The translations under genes and the position numbers were made by a program. The notes below the pieces were generated by a model. It saw only the letters and a list, made by a program, of their open reading frames with translations. It was not told the DNA's origin and ran no database searches. Shown piece by piece: positions 36,742 through 51,900 of a DNA stretch of 64,000 nt. How positions within the stretch are numbered: position 1 is the stretch's first letter; each line of letters starts with the position of its first letter. This DNA is from Osedax fenrisi (Eukaryota > Annelida > Polychaeta > Sabellida > Siboglinidae). The DNA is taken from assembly GCA_964019155.1 (NCBI GenBank), contig OZ025241.1, positions 56,899,363 through 56,963,362 of the forward strand, in the 5' to 3' direction.

Positions 36742-39700
36742 GGTATACTAATGATGGTCTAATCCGCTATACACTATAGTGTGAACACCCTATTAATAGC
36801 GTAATAGAATATTATGTAATAGATGTCACATAACAACAAAGTAGTCGAATGAGGCCAGTTGTTAGGAGAAGATACATGACTCATACATATAGTTAACAAG
36901 GAATATATGGGAATATCATCCGAATATATTAGATAGCGCATATAGAAAGTAACAGAAAGTAACAGAATACGGACAGTCGGTATATCAGAAACCATAAATC
37001 CTACACAAATATTCATAATTATATATAGTCTAAATAAGTATATTTTTTTTAATTATCCAAAATAGTGCTAATATCCAATAAACTGATTTTTTTTACATTT
37101 TTAAATTTATATAAAAAAATTTAAACTTAAAACCGTCTCAAGAATATACAACTGTATCATTATAACTATATATTATTAAAATCATTCTAAACATTATATA
37201 CATAATTGTTCTATTTTTTATCAAATATTAATTAAGTTATAAGAATATATCTAGAGGGCATATAACTCCATAATACGGACACTATATATGTCTTAATACG
37301 GACACCCTATAACCAATCAGCGCGCAACGTGTGCATTAAATGATACCACCAATGAAGCTAAATATAAAATTGTTATTATTTAGATACGTAACTTGTACAG
37401 TTAATTAATGAATTATTATTTAAATTACATTAAAGTATTCATAAAATTAATTTAAAATAATGTAATTGAAATTTATCTGGTTGGTTCATCAATAACATAG
37501 TTTATCTATTGGTATATGTAGTGTATATAGCATGTCCGTATTATAACACAGGATGTCCGTATTAGGACATGGGTATCGAATACGGACAGTGTCCGTATTC
37601 GTCCGTCGTATTTGTCCGTCGGACACCTCCGTTATCTATTGAATAAAAAGATTAAATAATATTTTAAATCACAATAATATCTATAATCATATAATATTAA
37701 TATATTGTAATTTTTGAATACAAATATTTAGTCATAAAAAGTGAATACTATTTATTGTTAACGTGTCTGTATTTGATTACTTTCCCCTACATTTGTTTTG
37801 CATTGAATATTAACGAATGTAACTAACTATAGTGCATTACAGCATACTCTGAAGTTAACAGTAACATTGTATTATGGGGAGTCTATAGACTCAGTCTATA
37901 GTAGATTCAGTCTACTAATTATATATATGTATATACAGTGAATGCCGCTTACATCAACATGGTTGTGTAAGCTCCAAAAATGTCGATATAGGCGGATTGT
38001 CGATATGAGCGATAGGGGCTTAGCCCTAATGATGTATAACGCATAAGTTTATTTATAATTAATTGTATGTAATAATATAATATATGCATATAATATAATA
38101 ACAAAAAAGGTTTAATTACATGTGTATTAAATAATAAATATGTATTTACTAAAAAATTTATATATAAACTAACCATATTTTGTAATCGATTATTGTTTAG
38201 CGGATTATATTTTATTTTATGTTACAAACTATTCATTTGCCAATAACAATATTATTTTATAATATAATATAAAAGTGTAATAACGTATGCAAAATAACAC
38301 TAATAAATCATAATTACGATTTATATAAGCTAATAAAAACCATTCAAAGGGAGACCAGAACATCTTGCTGAAGCAAACCATGTTAATAATGGGTTTTATA
38401 CATCATCATAAGGTGATAATTTAATTTTTTTTACATTTTTTGAATTTATAATTTTACTATTTTCTATTATATTTTTCTTATCTTTCATCCATGCTACCAT
38501 AGTAGACAATCCAACACCCAGTTCCTCTGCCACAATATTTCTCTCCTTACCATTTTTAATATTATTGATAGCAGTAGATTTATCAACGATAGAAATGAAT
38601 TTACGAGTTGGCATTGTTACAATAATTTAATAAATGAAATAAGACATACGTAATTATATCACAATACATATTTGTAGGCGTATATAAATATTGACCAATT
38701 ACTTAAGATAATAAAGCTCAAGTTATTTATAGATATACTGACGATATTAAGTAGTAGGGGAATAGCAATGAATACTATGGGAATACTTTTCATACAAATT
38801 AAAATTTGTAAATAATTTGTTTTATAATCAAATTTGTTGATATAAGTGGATTCAATTCCAAATATTACCTTATAAATATGTCGATAATGCCGAATTATCG
38901 ATATAAGTGGATTGTCGATGTACGCGGATTAATTTACATGTAAATAGGTGTAAATCCAACAAAAATATCTCGAAATGTCGATGTAGCCGAATTATCGATG
39001 TACGTGGCTGTCGAAGTAAGCGGCTTTCACTGTATATATAAAACAATGTATGTGTATATATCATGATGACTCACTATCAACATCCGGGCAGCCCTAACAA
39101 AAGAATATCGGAAAGGCTGGAAGACCGCATAGAACTGAAACACCTTCAACAATTGAAGTATTGGTTCGATAATCACGTGACCCCGTCTCAGTCTCCGCAT
39201 TGTTAGTGATTACGTAACCAGTGGGCGTGAGTGGGCGTGGCCTAGTTATGGGCGTGGTTTTGTAGCGCGTAAAGTTTTACATTTGAACTTACTAACTTTG
39301 TTTCGACTGATTATTTACCTGTCCATCTGAACAACTTCCCGCTACACAAATCACACCCCTAGACACACTCACGCGTGTGATCCACACGCATGACCTCTAC
39401 GATGATGACGTCATTCCGTCCCATCCCTAGCGAGTGCATACGTGTCGAGGAGAGGTCAACTCAATAAGGAGGAGTTTCAGAACGTCATGCAGATCGTGTT
39501 TAACTACGAAAACATCGAACAGGAGATCGATACGTTATTCACCAAGGTAGTCAACAAGTATACACACCGCAATATTATATACCTTATATGTATATATAGG
39601 TATCCCTTATAATTAAGGTTAATCAACATTATCCAAATAAATAAGTATTATCCTTTATTGCTTTCAATATCTTAGGTCGTAGAACGTTAACATATTTTTC

Positions 39701-39798
39701 ATCATACTTTCGATTATATATGTACTTAAATTATATATGTACTTAAATAAAATCTCCAATCATTCAATAATAATCACATATTGAAGTATTTTTAATTG

Positions 39799-39886
<88 letters not shown>

Positions 39887-42800
39887 GTGTATTACTTACA
39901 TACCACGTGTATACACAATAACACCACAAGTAAGCAAAAGTAATGCTTTGATAATATTTTAAAAGTTACAGTAGTCGTTCAATAATATTAATCACGCTAA
40001 ATCAAGAATATTAATATATTAATTATTAATAAATCTAAGGATATATTGTTATAACATCTGTGTAGCACAGTGTATATTTTTATAACACATGATATACCCT
40101 ATCTATATTATACAGTATAGTTTTTTTATATTTATTTAATAATATCACATATATATATATAACATTACTACTTAATTAACTAACAATGGAGCTCCATGGC
40201 ATATACATATTACATAACAACGCAACTCCCCTAGTCGCTCCATCACGTAATACCCTTGACCACCTGGACAGTTAGACAGTCTAAGCGATGGTTACGTGGA
40301 CTGGCCAGAGTTCTCTTCCTACATACTGCGGACACTGACCGACGGTGACCACCTGTCTTACGTAAGAGTTGTGCCCTTCAACAGTGTGCCCCGTATACGT
40401 CACATAGTACACAATAGGGTTAACGGTCACGTGGTATACTATGTATACAATGTATACATAACAAAGTTGCGTGGTCCCAAACCGCGACAGGGGGGGAATA
40501 TATATTTCTATTAACATTTCTATTAAAATCCAGACATATAATTATTGTACAGTATTATTAAATGCACATATATGTAAATATGTAAATGTAAAAGTCACTC
40601 ATGCACGAACTTACACATATAACGTAATGCGTTATGCTATCCCTATGACGTAATACAATTACGTAATATCTCGCACACACACACACAATTCTGACAGCAA
40701 GACACTACCACCCGGATACTTTCCATGGACTACCCCATCAGATACGTCACTATATCCAAGGTTAGCGTCAGTAGTAGTGATCTCCCCTTAGGTTCGATGA
40801 GTGACAGGTGTCAGGCGAGTGATGTGACACGTGGATATTGATAATGATAAGAGTCTATATAAGTCGTATATTTTAGTAGAATGAATAGTTATGTTTATAA
40901 ATATGTTTAAATGTATTCATATGTAAGATGTAAGCATTAACATTAATTATAAATGCAATATAATCAACATAAATAATATTTCATTATTAAAATATAAGTT
41001 ATAATTTATATTATAACTAATATTTAATAATAATATAATATTACAAAAAAATATACTACAAAAATCATGATTTAATTTAACAACATTAATTAATCATAAT
41101 AATATTATCATTATTGACTATTAAAAACCTATATATATATTATATTAAGTATATTGAAGGACATTAGTAATATCAAGGATATTTCATATATGTACATATA
41201 TACGTATACTATAGGACCTATTGGTATACTAAGTAAATATATCTGACATGCCATTGACATACTATAGTAATTGTAATACCTATTATGTACACACTCATAT
41301 GTTCCAATGTATATATTGGTATAGTATACTATAATTTAATTAAATAAATTATATATCATGCTATTTAACATTGAAATATATAGTTGTACCAAGGGCTTTG
41401 GTTGTACCAAAGATTTTTCTAATGAAAATGCTTCGCAAAATATTTGGTTGTACATCTAGATTAAACATATTAAAATATGTATATACTATATACGTATATA
41501 TATATATAAATTATTGAAGCATGACCTGATATACTGTATATATATAGTATATACAGTATACAGTATATACACATTATTTCATAAGTATTATTTAATTATA
41601 TTTGATGTAATATTATAATGTGTATTATGAATAAACTATTTCTAAAGGTATTACTAGACAACTATTTACCTATAATAATTTATATATATATACAGTCAAA
41701 GCTCGATAACTCAACATTGACGGGACGGAGTTTTAATGTTGAGTTAGCGAGTATGTTGAGTTATCGGATGTATAAATTAATGACTTAATTAAAGTTTTGT
41801 TCACATAAATGCATTCAAAATAGTACTCGTATGATAATATAATAATTTTAATTGTATTTTTACGTTTATGTATTTATATCCATATATTATTAAATAAAAC
41901 CATATTGAATAATGTATGTTGAATTATATTTATTGAGCAATATAGTTTTATTACATGTAAAAGATACGAATCCAACAAAATATGTTTGTGATATTTTGAT
42001 TTTTCATAAATGTTGAGTTATCGGATGTATATTTACATGTAATGTATAGGCTAGGATTATAAAAACGATGTTGAGTTATATGTATGTTGAGTTATATTTG
42101 TTGAGTAATAGGGTTTTTGTTAACATGTAAAAGATACGAATCCAACCAAATATGTTTTGGATGTTGAGTTATCGGCAATGTTGAGTTATCGGCATGTTGA
42201 ATTACCGAGCTTCTACTGTATATACTTTATGTAAAATAAAATAGTTTAATTATTTAATTATGTTATTATAGAAGTACATTTTTAGAATAATATATTGTTA
42301 TAATATTAATTATATATTTCTTATCGCTATTAATCAAGACCTAAAATGTACGTGGGATATACATGGGAGAATAGCACAGGTAAATAGTAGAGGTACCTTT
42401 GTCTGGTCACGTGATCTAATAGTTACGTAATAACTGTGGAGTATTATCACGTGATACCCATAGTTAGTGTGTACTGTGTGTGTACTTCACTGTAGTATCG
42501 AGGACATAGTAGGACATGTTAACTGTAACCTCTGTGTGTGCGTAGTATATTTATTAGGTGCGTATGCACCTAAGCACTTTCAATGCACACTGGCATTGTA
42601 CACTGTACAATGCCAGTGTGCATGACAATGTACAGTATGATCAGTTGTATGCCATATACTATATAGTAATAGTAATGGACATTATAGTTTCAGACTATAT
42701 GGGCAGGTATACATACACTGCGTACACTTTATATACACTCTATATACACTGTATATACAATATATTGTGGGTGTCTTATAAGGCACTATAGTGTCCAATT

Positions 42801-45800
42801 ATAATATATGTGATACATAATATCGAAATAACTAGTAGAGTATATACTATAGTAGTAGATATATCTACTACGGTATACGGTATCCCCTCCACCGGAGAGC
42901 CTCCTATGTATATGTCTGAGGACAAAGTTCTGATGAGTCATACTTATTACTGAGAATCACGTGACAACAACACCCATCACGTGACAACACTACTATAGTA
43001 ATAACATAGCTATATAAGGCTATGACAATGGCCTCTAGGATAGTGATTGATCTAACCGCCTTCATTGTTATATAGCACCTCCAACATAAACTATTGTGTA
43101 TATAATTGTTGTGTGTATGTATGTGTGTGTATGTGTGTGTGTGTGATTGTGTGTGTGTGTGTGTGTGTGTGTTTATGTATGACTGTGTGTTTGTCTGTAT
43201 GACTGTTTATATGTGTTCATACATGAATGGATACATTAAATGATTACAAATTATTATATTATGTTTAGTAATCTACACCTAGTGTAGGTATAATATAGTA
43301 TAGGTATAATATAAGTCTAACAATATATATATATATATATTCAAAAAGTATAGATTTATTTAAAATGGGTAATATATAAGAATCAATATTGATGTTATTC
43401 TTCTTATATCCCCTTACATTTTGCAATATAACATAGAACATGTGGTAGTTATACCAGGGAGTTATGCGATGGTTATACACATAGAGAAAGCAGTGACCTC
43501 GTTAGCTAGGACTATACGTAGTGATTGTTACCATTCAGGCTAAACACATGTCTGTTGATAATAACAACAACTGTCATTATTATTGTAATCATTTATTATA
43601 ATGTAATATATTATATTAAATAATTCATTAACGTTCTATATTATTTATAATACCAAAGTGAAGCATACTTTATATATTGTATATATTATATTATATCATT
43701 ATTAAATTATATAATATATATAGTTATATACTGTAGTTATTAGATAATTATTTTAATTATATATTTTATATAATTCAATATATGTAACTCGTTACTATAG
43801 CTATATATAATTCAGAATTTGGTATAATAACCCAGATGGATATTGAAGCAAGCTTATGAATAGGAAATCCTATCCATTGAAGAAAAAAAAATGATGAATA
43901 TAGTAATAAAATTGTAATGGTAAAATATAAGTATTATATAACTTTAAAAACAAAATTTTAATTTATAACAAACACTTGTAACATTTTTAACAAAAACTAG
44001 GAATAGGTATGATAATTAATTGTTCAAGTCTGAAACAACATAAGATGAGCATGACCCAATAAACAATACACTAAAATAATAGCTAATCTTGCCACAATAA
44101 TAACATATTTTCAATGATAATAACCATGCAAACTAAAAAAAGACGAGTTATATCCATTAAGTCAAACCCTCTCATTGATTGAATACAAGACTGTATAATG
44201 ATCATTAATCCAAATTTAAAATCGATAAATTATATAGAAGTACAATATTAAATTTAAATAACCATATTTAGCATATGATGCATTAAAGTATAATGTTATT
44301 AATGTATACATTTTCCTGTACTTATAATTTCATATTCAAATTTAATCATTATTAAATAACATATAAAAATACTAATTGATAGAATTAAAAATATAAAAGA
44401 GTATAAATATAAAAATATAATATAAATATAAAAATATAAAAATTTCAATAAAATAAGAAATAGTGATAAATAAAACTTTATTAAAAATATTTGTAAAACT
44501 TAAAAACATTTATTTGATGTATTTTTTAAAAATGATAATATTTATCATATTATGATAATAATTGCATAATTGTGTGCCAATAATTGATATACAAAACGAT
44601 TTTCTATCAGTTTTAATTTTGTCCTGGTAAATTTATTTTTTCTGCCATAAATAAACAATTTTGTTATGTTATTAGTAAGAGTATTTTTTCTTACTTTAAA
44701 CATAACAATTAAATATATATACAGTCAACTCTCGGTAAGTCGGACTACGGATAAGTCGGAATTCTCGATAAGTCGGACACATTTAGTTGGTTTGGTTGGA
44801 TTTGTATCTAGTTCCATGTTACATTAATCGGATAAGTCGGATAAGTTGGATTGGATAAGTCGGACTTTTCTATAAGTCGGACACATATTATTGTAATTTT
44901 TATGATTTTATACTGCATAAGTCGGACTTTTTATAAATTGTCAGAAATATTTACTTTAAATAATGAATATTATAATTTTAGTAAGTAATATTATTGAAAA
45001 CAACATTTTATGTTGTTGATTGTTGCGTAATTCCATATTTCGGTAACCCTTAAACTCACGCTGGGCGTCGCATGTCTTATTTGCATGACATTCTGAATAT
45101 CGGATAAGTCGGACATCTCGCTAAGTCGGACACTTTTCCCGGTCCCTTGCGAGTCCGACTTATCGGGAGTTGACTGTATATATATATAATGCCTACACTA
45201 ATGTATGACTATTATATTAAAACTATCTGATATTTATTTGTAACTTATTTATATTATAGATATTTCCTTATTATCACAATATATTATTATTAACACAATA
45301 ACAAATAAGTCAAAATAATTAGAAAATTTAATAAAAATATTGAAATATTTTAATGAACTATTTTATATTTTTATTCTTTGATAAACATAATTTTGGATAT
45401 AGAGTTTTTGTATTAAAATATTACATTAATGTGTAATAATGTAATAATTATTGATCAATAATTATTAAATACATTTTGTATATTTATCAATGTTTAAAAT
45501 ATTAAATAATTATGTTAAATGAATATTATTTTTTTTAAATAATATCTATTATATAATATTAAAATATACAAACAAAATTAATAATTAATACAATTAATTA
45601 ATGATATTTCTCAAAAATAAGGTATACAGTAACCATATTGCAATGTTTAGGTGAAGGTTTATACACATAGGTCTGTTGTACACAACATTTGTAATGATGC
45701 ATGTTAAAGTTGTATAAATATTACATTAGAATATAGCATTCATGATGTATCATAACATTTATCTAAAACTATATTTATAATAGAAATGTTCTATAGTAAA

Positions 45801-46211
45801 TCTATTTATAATTTTACATCTTTATATCATATCTAAATTATGATAAGTAATTTTTTAATATTCTTGCTATATTCTTATCCATTGTTAAATCTGTTAACAA
45901 ATTATTTTTAATTAAATTTATAGATTGAATATTATTTATTTACCTATTAAATTATTACATATAAATATTCATATTAATACATATATTATACTGATTGATA
46001 TAGCAAGGAGCTATTTGTTACTGGAATAAACATATCCATCTGAACAAACAATTTGTGATCCCCAAGTCTTATAGTTCTAAGAGTAGGAGACCGGTTAGTA
46101 AATAAAATGTACTTACCATTACTAATGAGTATTATTGACCACTACTACTACTACTACAACTACTACTAATTATACTACTACTACTACTACTACTACCACC
46201 ACTACCACCAG

Positions 46212-46307
<96 letters not shown>

Positions 46308-47585
46308 TACCACCAGCACCACTACTTCTACTACTACTACTACTACTACTACTAACCTTCATTGATTACTTAGTCTGCATTCTATCATGTATATTCACAA
46401 GTAAACTTGAGTATATATATGAGTAAGTGTGTATTTTACAAAGTAATTACACCCTCCCTATTACCACTAAATATTAATATATATTAGTAATATTATAAAA
46501 AGTATGTATTTGATATTAAATTATATTTATGAATATTTCATACTACAATTGATATTTTATATTTTTACATTCCTTTATGCTACATTTAATAATTTCTATA
46601 GTTAAAAGTTCATATAATCTTACATGATTGAGAATAGATGAAAATATATTATAATATTAAAATAAATATATATGTATTATTTAATTATAAAATATTACAT
46701 AACATACAGTAATATAATAATGTTAGTTTCTTTCCCTGATATTGTTGTTAGATTCATGTTTAGTTTCATCGTGATATTAAACATTATCGCAAGCTTTCTC
46801 ATTATCAATAGTAGATAACAATGTATTCAAGATAATAATAGATGAGATAGAGATCATGTATTACTACACTGATGATGCAGATGTATCTATACACAGGTGA
46901 GAGAGTGGATCACGGATGCTTGTCTGATGCAGAACTGCAGGAAGGTTGTGTTAGCTTCCACCGGCAGAGATCTGAGGTTCTTTGATGCAACTTCGGGAAC
47001 TTTTGTTGAGGAAACACGAATATTTGGTAAGCATTATATTCAAAAATACAGTATAATAAAACTATAGGGCAGTCATATCACTGTAATGTTACTATGATAA
47101 TATCAAATGTGTACATATTAATATAAATTTAAATATATTATTACATTTAATGTAATAAAATATTAGATGGCTTGTTAAATATGATTATAATGATGTATTA
47201 ATATGAATCTAGGGAAAAAAAATATTGAAAAAAAATATCCTAAACAAATAACAGATAAAAAGAACAGGGAAAAAAATAACGGAACAAAATCAGATATTTA
47301 ATTTAAATATATATTTTTAAAATTATATAAGAATATATATATATATATATATATATATACATTCAACTCCCATTAACTCAGAATTGAAGAACAAACTTTG
47401 TCTGGTATATAGGGTATACAGTTCTATTTCTCTATATACTGGAATTCATGGTACTGAATATATTTTTCTGTGATATCGAATTATTCTTACATGTATTTAC
47501 ACTATACACAGCCAAAGCAAGCATTTATAAAAAGTCTGAGTTAACATGGTTCTGAGATATAGTCAATGATATCAATAGTTGACTA

Positions 47586-47629
<44 letters not shown>

Positions 47630-48864
47630 TAACTTTCGATATCTCAGAATTCATGGGACAGAAGAAATTTATATGAGATATCAAATTATTATTATATGTA
47701 TATACAGATCAAAAAATAAAAGTTAACTTGGGTTCAGATATAGTGTCTAAGAAAGTTGTAAGATATCGAGTTTACTGTATAAACGAATATATTTAGTTGG
47801 GTTTAGGGTTATTTTTTTCTGTAATTTTATCCCTGATATTTGTTTCCATCATTTTCTAATCCGATCACTATTACTACAGCTCTTCCGCATATCCCAAGTT
47901 GTCTTTGCTACTGGTATAATAAAAATGTTAGTTATTAATGTTATAAGATAGGACCATTACATACAATCTATTATTAATATCTTTATTTTAATGTATAATT
48001 AAATTATAATTTAGTTTAATGATTATCAAACTAGTTATGTAATATATATAGTACTATATACGTCATTAAATATAGAAATATCTAAGTATAAGCAAACTAA
48101 TTTAATTAATATAATCCACCATCTGAGGTGTAATATAAAACATATATTACGAAAATACTATATACAATATATGATATAAACAAGCATATTTATATTTAGA
48201 ATATATCTGAAACTTCGTTGTTATTATTCGGAGATGATGCAGGAAGAATTTCTCTTTTAAAGTTCACTCAACCTCTGGGGGAACTGTTTACAGAATGTTT
48301 CAAAACATCTTCAATATTAATGATCAATGCTCAGGTTAACTACTACTCATACTACTACTACTACCACTACTACTACTCCTACTACTATAATCACTACCAC
48401 CACTACTACTACTATAACTACCAGCGCTACTACTACTATATTAATACTACTACTACCAACACTAACATTACTATTACTAATGATGTGAATGAAACCAAAT
48501 GTTAAGGTTTCGAAACGGTTTCAGTTTCAAAGACAAAGATTTCGAAATAGTTTCAATTTCAAAGATAATGGTTTCGAAATGGTTTCAGTTTCAATATATG
48601 TATTTCGATAATAATAAATTTGAAAGGCATATATTTAATATATTAACATAGTTTCATTTTTAAATGTAAATTCTGAATTACTCGAAACATACTCGGAACC
48701 GACTCGATATTACTCGAAACGACTCAGAATCATAATTTGGAAATTTTAATTACTTGAAACCGCTCAAAAATTACTCGGCTCGATCCCATCACTAACTATT
48801 ACCACTACTAATACTACTACTAATACTACTACTATTACTACTACTACTAATACTACTACTACTG

Positions 48865-48912
<48 letters not shown>

Positions 48913-48916
48913 ATAT

Positions 48917-48949
<33 letters not shown>

Positions 48950-51900
48950 CAACACTACCACTACTATTACTACTATAATCACTACCAACATTATTACTAC
49001 TACTACTACTATAATACTACTATAACTACTACTTCCATATACACTAATTATGAAGATTATGATCATTTATAAATTTGTAATAATATTTTAAATTATATAT
49101 TTTTTGAACTATATAGGTACCTCTTTAGAATACAATATACATGTGTAGTCATAATAAGTTATCACTGTATCCTATTTACTATTAAATATCTATTTATAGA
49201 ATATGACTCAATATAACAGTATATTATATCATTAATATGTATGCGTTAATGAATCACTCATTATAATAATTATTAGTTAAGTAACTGAGGATTATACTTG
49301 GTAAAACAATCTAATACAATATCTCATTACAAATATATATATATATGTTATTTATAATTGTTTAATTAATCTAGTTTTTAATAAATTAAAATTATAACAA
49401 AATTCACTTTAATAAAATATGGTACATATTACGGAAATTAATACAATTACAATTTAAATAAAATGTGCATAGCTTGAGGTCCACATATCTGTACTTTTAT
49501 CAATACATGTATACCATAGTTTACATATATCTATACTACGAAAGTATGTATTATAGTCTCAATACACACGTGAACAGAAACTAAAGCTGCAGGAACCATA
49601 CGTGCAGTTCTCCCACTACGACAACGTACATCCCTCGAGCGGCGTCAAGAAGCTGATGTACGTGCATCACTCGAGGAGTATCTTCAGCGCGAGTCAGTCT
49701 CCGAACGCCTCCCTCGTTGTCACTCATCTCGACGGCAAACTTAAATCTTATGTCTTCAAAACTGGCAAGGTTCGAAGCATATGAGTAGATTTACACGCCT
49801 ATATATAGGCTTGTAACGTATTTGTGCGGTGGGAAGTTAACGAATACCGACTAAACCCTAAAGGTGAATAAGTTATAATTTATGCAAGCATATTTCTAAT
49901 TTTAAAATATTTTCGTATTGTATATTCAAATCTAGTAAATGGTAATTTCTAAAATATATGTTAGATTATAAAATATAAGAAATTTATATAAATACATGAT
50001 TCTTACTTGCAACTTTATCCCAAATATATATTTCTTTAATATCCCTCTTTATACATATAAACAGGGTAATTCTATTCCATTAAATGGAAATATTACCCAT
50101 AATTCAATCACTATAAAGTTGTATATAACAGGTAATTTGAATAAATAAATTGTACTGAATATATAAATAGTCGATATATCGATAACATTTATATATAACA
50201 ATATATACTGTATATAATTTATAATATATACTTATATATAACTGTATATATTGATATTTAACATACATAATTTATTTGTAATATTGATTTATTAAAAAAT
50301 ATTATATTATTCATATATATAGTATTACCTATAGTATTTTAAATAATACGATTTGTAACTACACCCGACACACAACATTTAAATGCAAGTTTTCAATTTC
50401 AGTTAATAATAGATATAAGTGTATCAGTTTATTAAGCCATGTTAGTATCTATATTTAGAATTGTTTATATAAAAATAATTATAAACATGTAACTAGATAT
50501 TTATTTTATAAATATTTGAAAATTCTGATTAAATTAAGTTTATTTTCACTTCTCATAGGTGTTTTCAACCCTCGTCGGTGAACAATGCATATAATTAAAT
50601 TTATATTAATGTAAAATTATACATTTTTTATAACTAAATTTAATTATGTTGTTAAATGTTATGATAAAATACATTAAGTTGTTTTTTCATGGTTTAATTT
50701 CTTAAAATAAGTCATTCTTAAATTAATTATTAATTATATTTAGACACATTATTTATAATTCGTATGTATATTTTTTAATAAAATATATATTGAAGGATAT
50801 GCGAGGGAATGTCAATTTTATATCCTGAGAGTATATCGTATATTTTAAACTATATACTATAGGATATGGTATTATCTAAATTTAATACTAGTAATATTAT
50901 AGTAAATATTCATTAATTTAATTATATTTAAATAAGCGAATAATGCAACTGGATATATTAATTTTTATTAAATGTATAATGTAAATAAATAATAAGTATA
51001 ATTTATTTTATACTTTAATAATTAAAAAATAAAGTGATCAAATATAATTTAATAATATATATACATTAATTAGTAATGTAGTAATTAATAATATATGTGA
51101 ATACATGATTATATTACGAATATAATAATATAATAAAACAAATATAAGCATTAGATTTTAATCTCATTACTAGTTTTCCTGAATAATTTTGCAAGCTTTT
51201 TCAACAACTTTTTAAAACTCCTTAAATACAATTTTCTCATATTTCTTTTTCGAGAATTATTCTTATTTTTACCATTATTATACTGTTCATTATTATACTG
51301 ATCCATTAATTCCATTTCGACATCGCTGATTCGGGTAGTTACATCTGGGTATGAGTTACTTTCACTTTCGTAACTTTCAATATGTTGTTTAGCTCTTTCA
51401 TACGATACATTATCCTTTTCTGAATATATTCCGCGTTCACGTTTTTCGTCTATGTCTTGCATTATTTGTTGCATTATTTGTACCATTGCATTGATCTGCG
51501 TGGATACTGGCACATCATAATCTGGTATTATCCTTGTATCGATTACCACGATGAATGATGCAATGACCAAAGTGCAGACTATAAGTAAGTTCGCCATGTT
51601 TTACCTAAAAAATAGGTATTACTATTATAATTTAAATATTAGAAATTAATATAAAATTATAACATATACTAATATAAATATGTATACTATTATCAATAAG
51701 ATTTGTAAAAAATAAAATTTATTTATATAAAAATATATATTTTATTTATACATAATTTAAATCTTGTTTGAAAAATTAAAATGTTAAATAAGTAGACCTA
51801 TAAACATATAAGGGGTGAAGCTGGTATTGATATAAGGTATTAATATAAGATATTATATTCTTTGAGTAGACAATTATAGGCTATATAATTGAATTATCTC

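Noticed and set aside
40281..40517. Minus-strand frame of 78 codons
   Set aside because: It lies antisense to exon 4, and the plus strand encodes a clear EF-hand loop in phase with neighbours.
42876..42953. GC-richer open stretch as exon 6
   Set aside because: The possible acceptor and donor give the wrong phase and the peptide lacks the expected Trp strand.
46132..46365. Ser-only and Thr-only reading frames on both strands
   Set aside because: They are translations of an ACT/AGT trinucleotide array and have no other sequence features.
48764..49066. Val-rich minus-strand frame of 100 codons
   Set aside because: It is the complement of the ACT microsatellite after exon 9, not a membrane protein.
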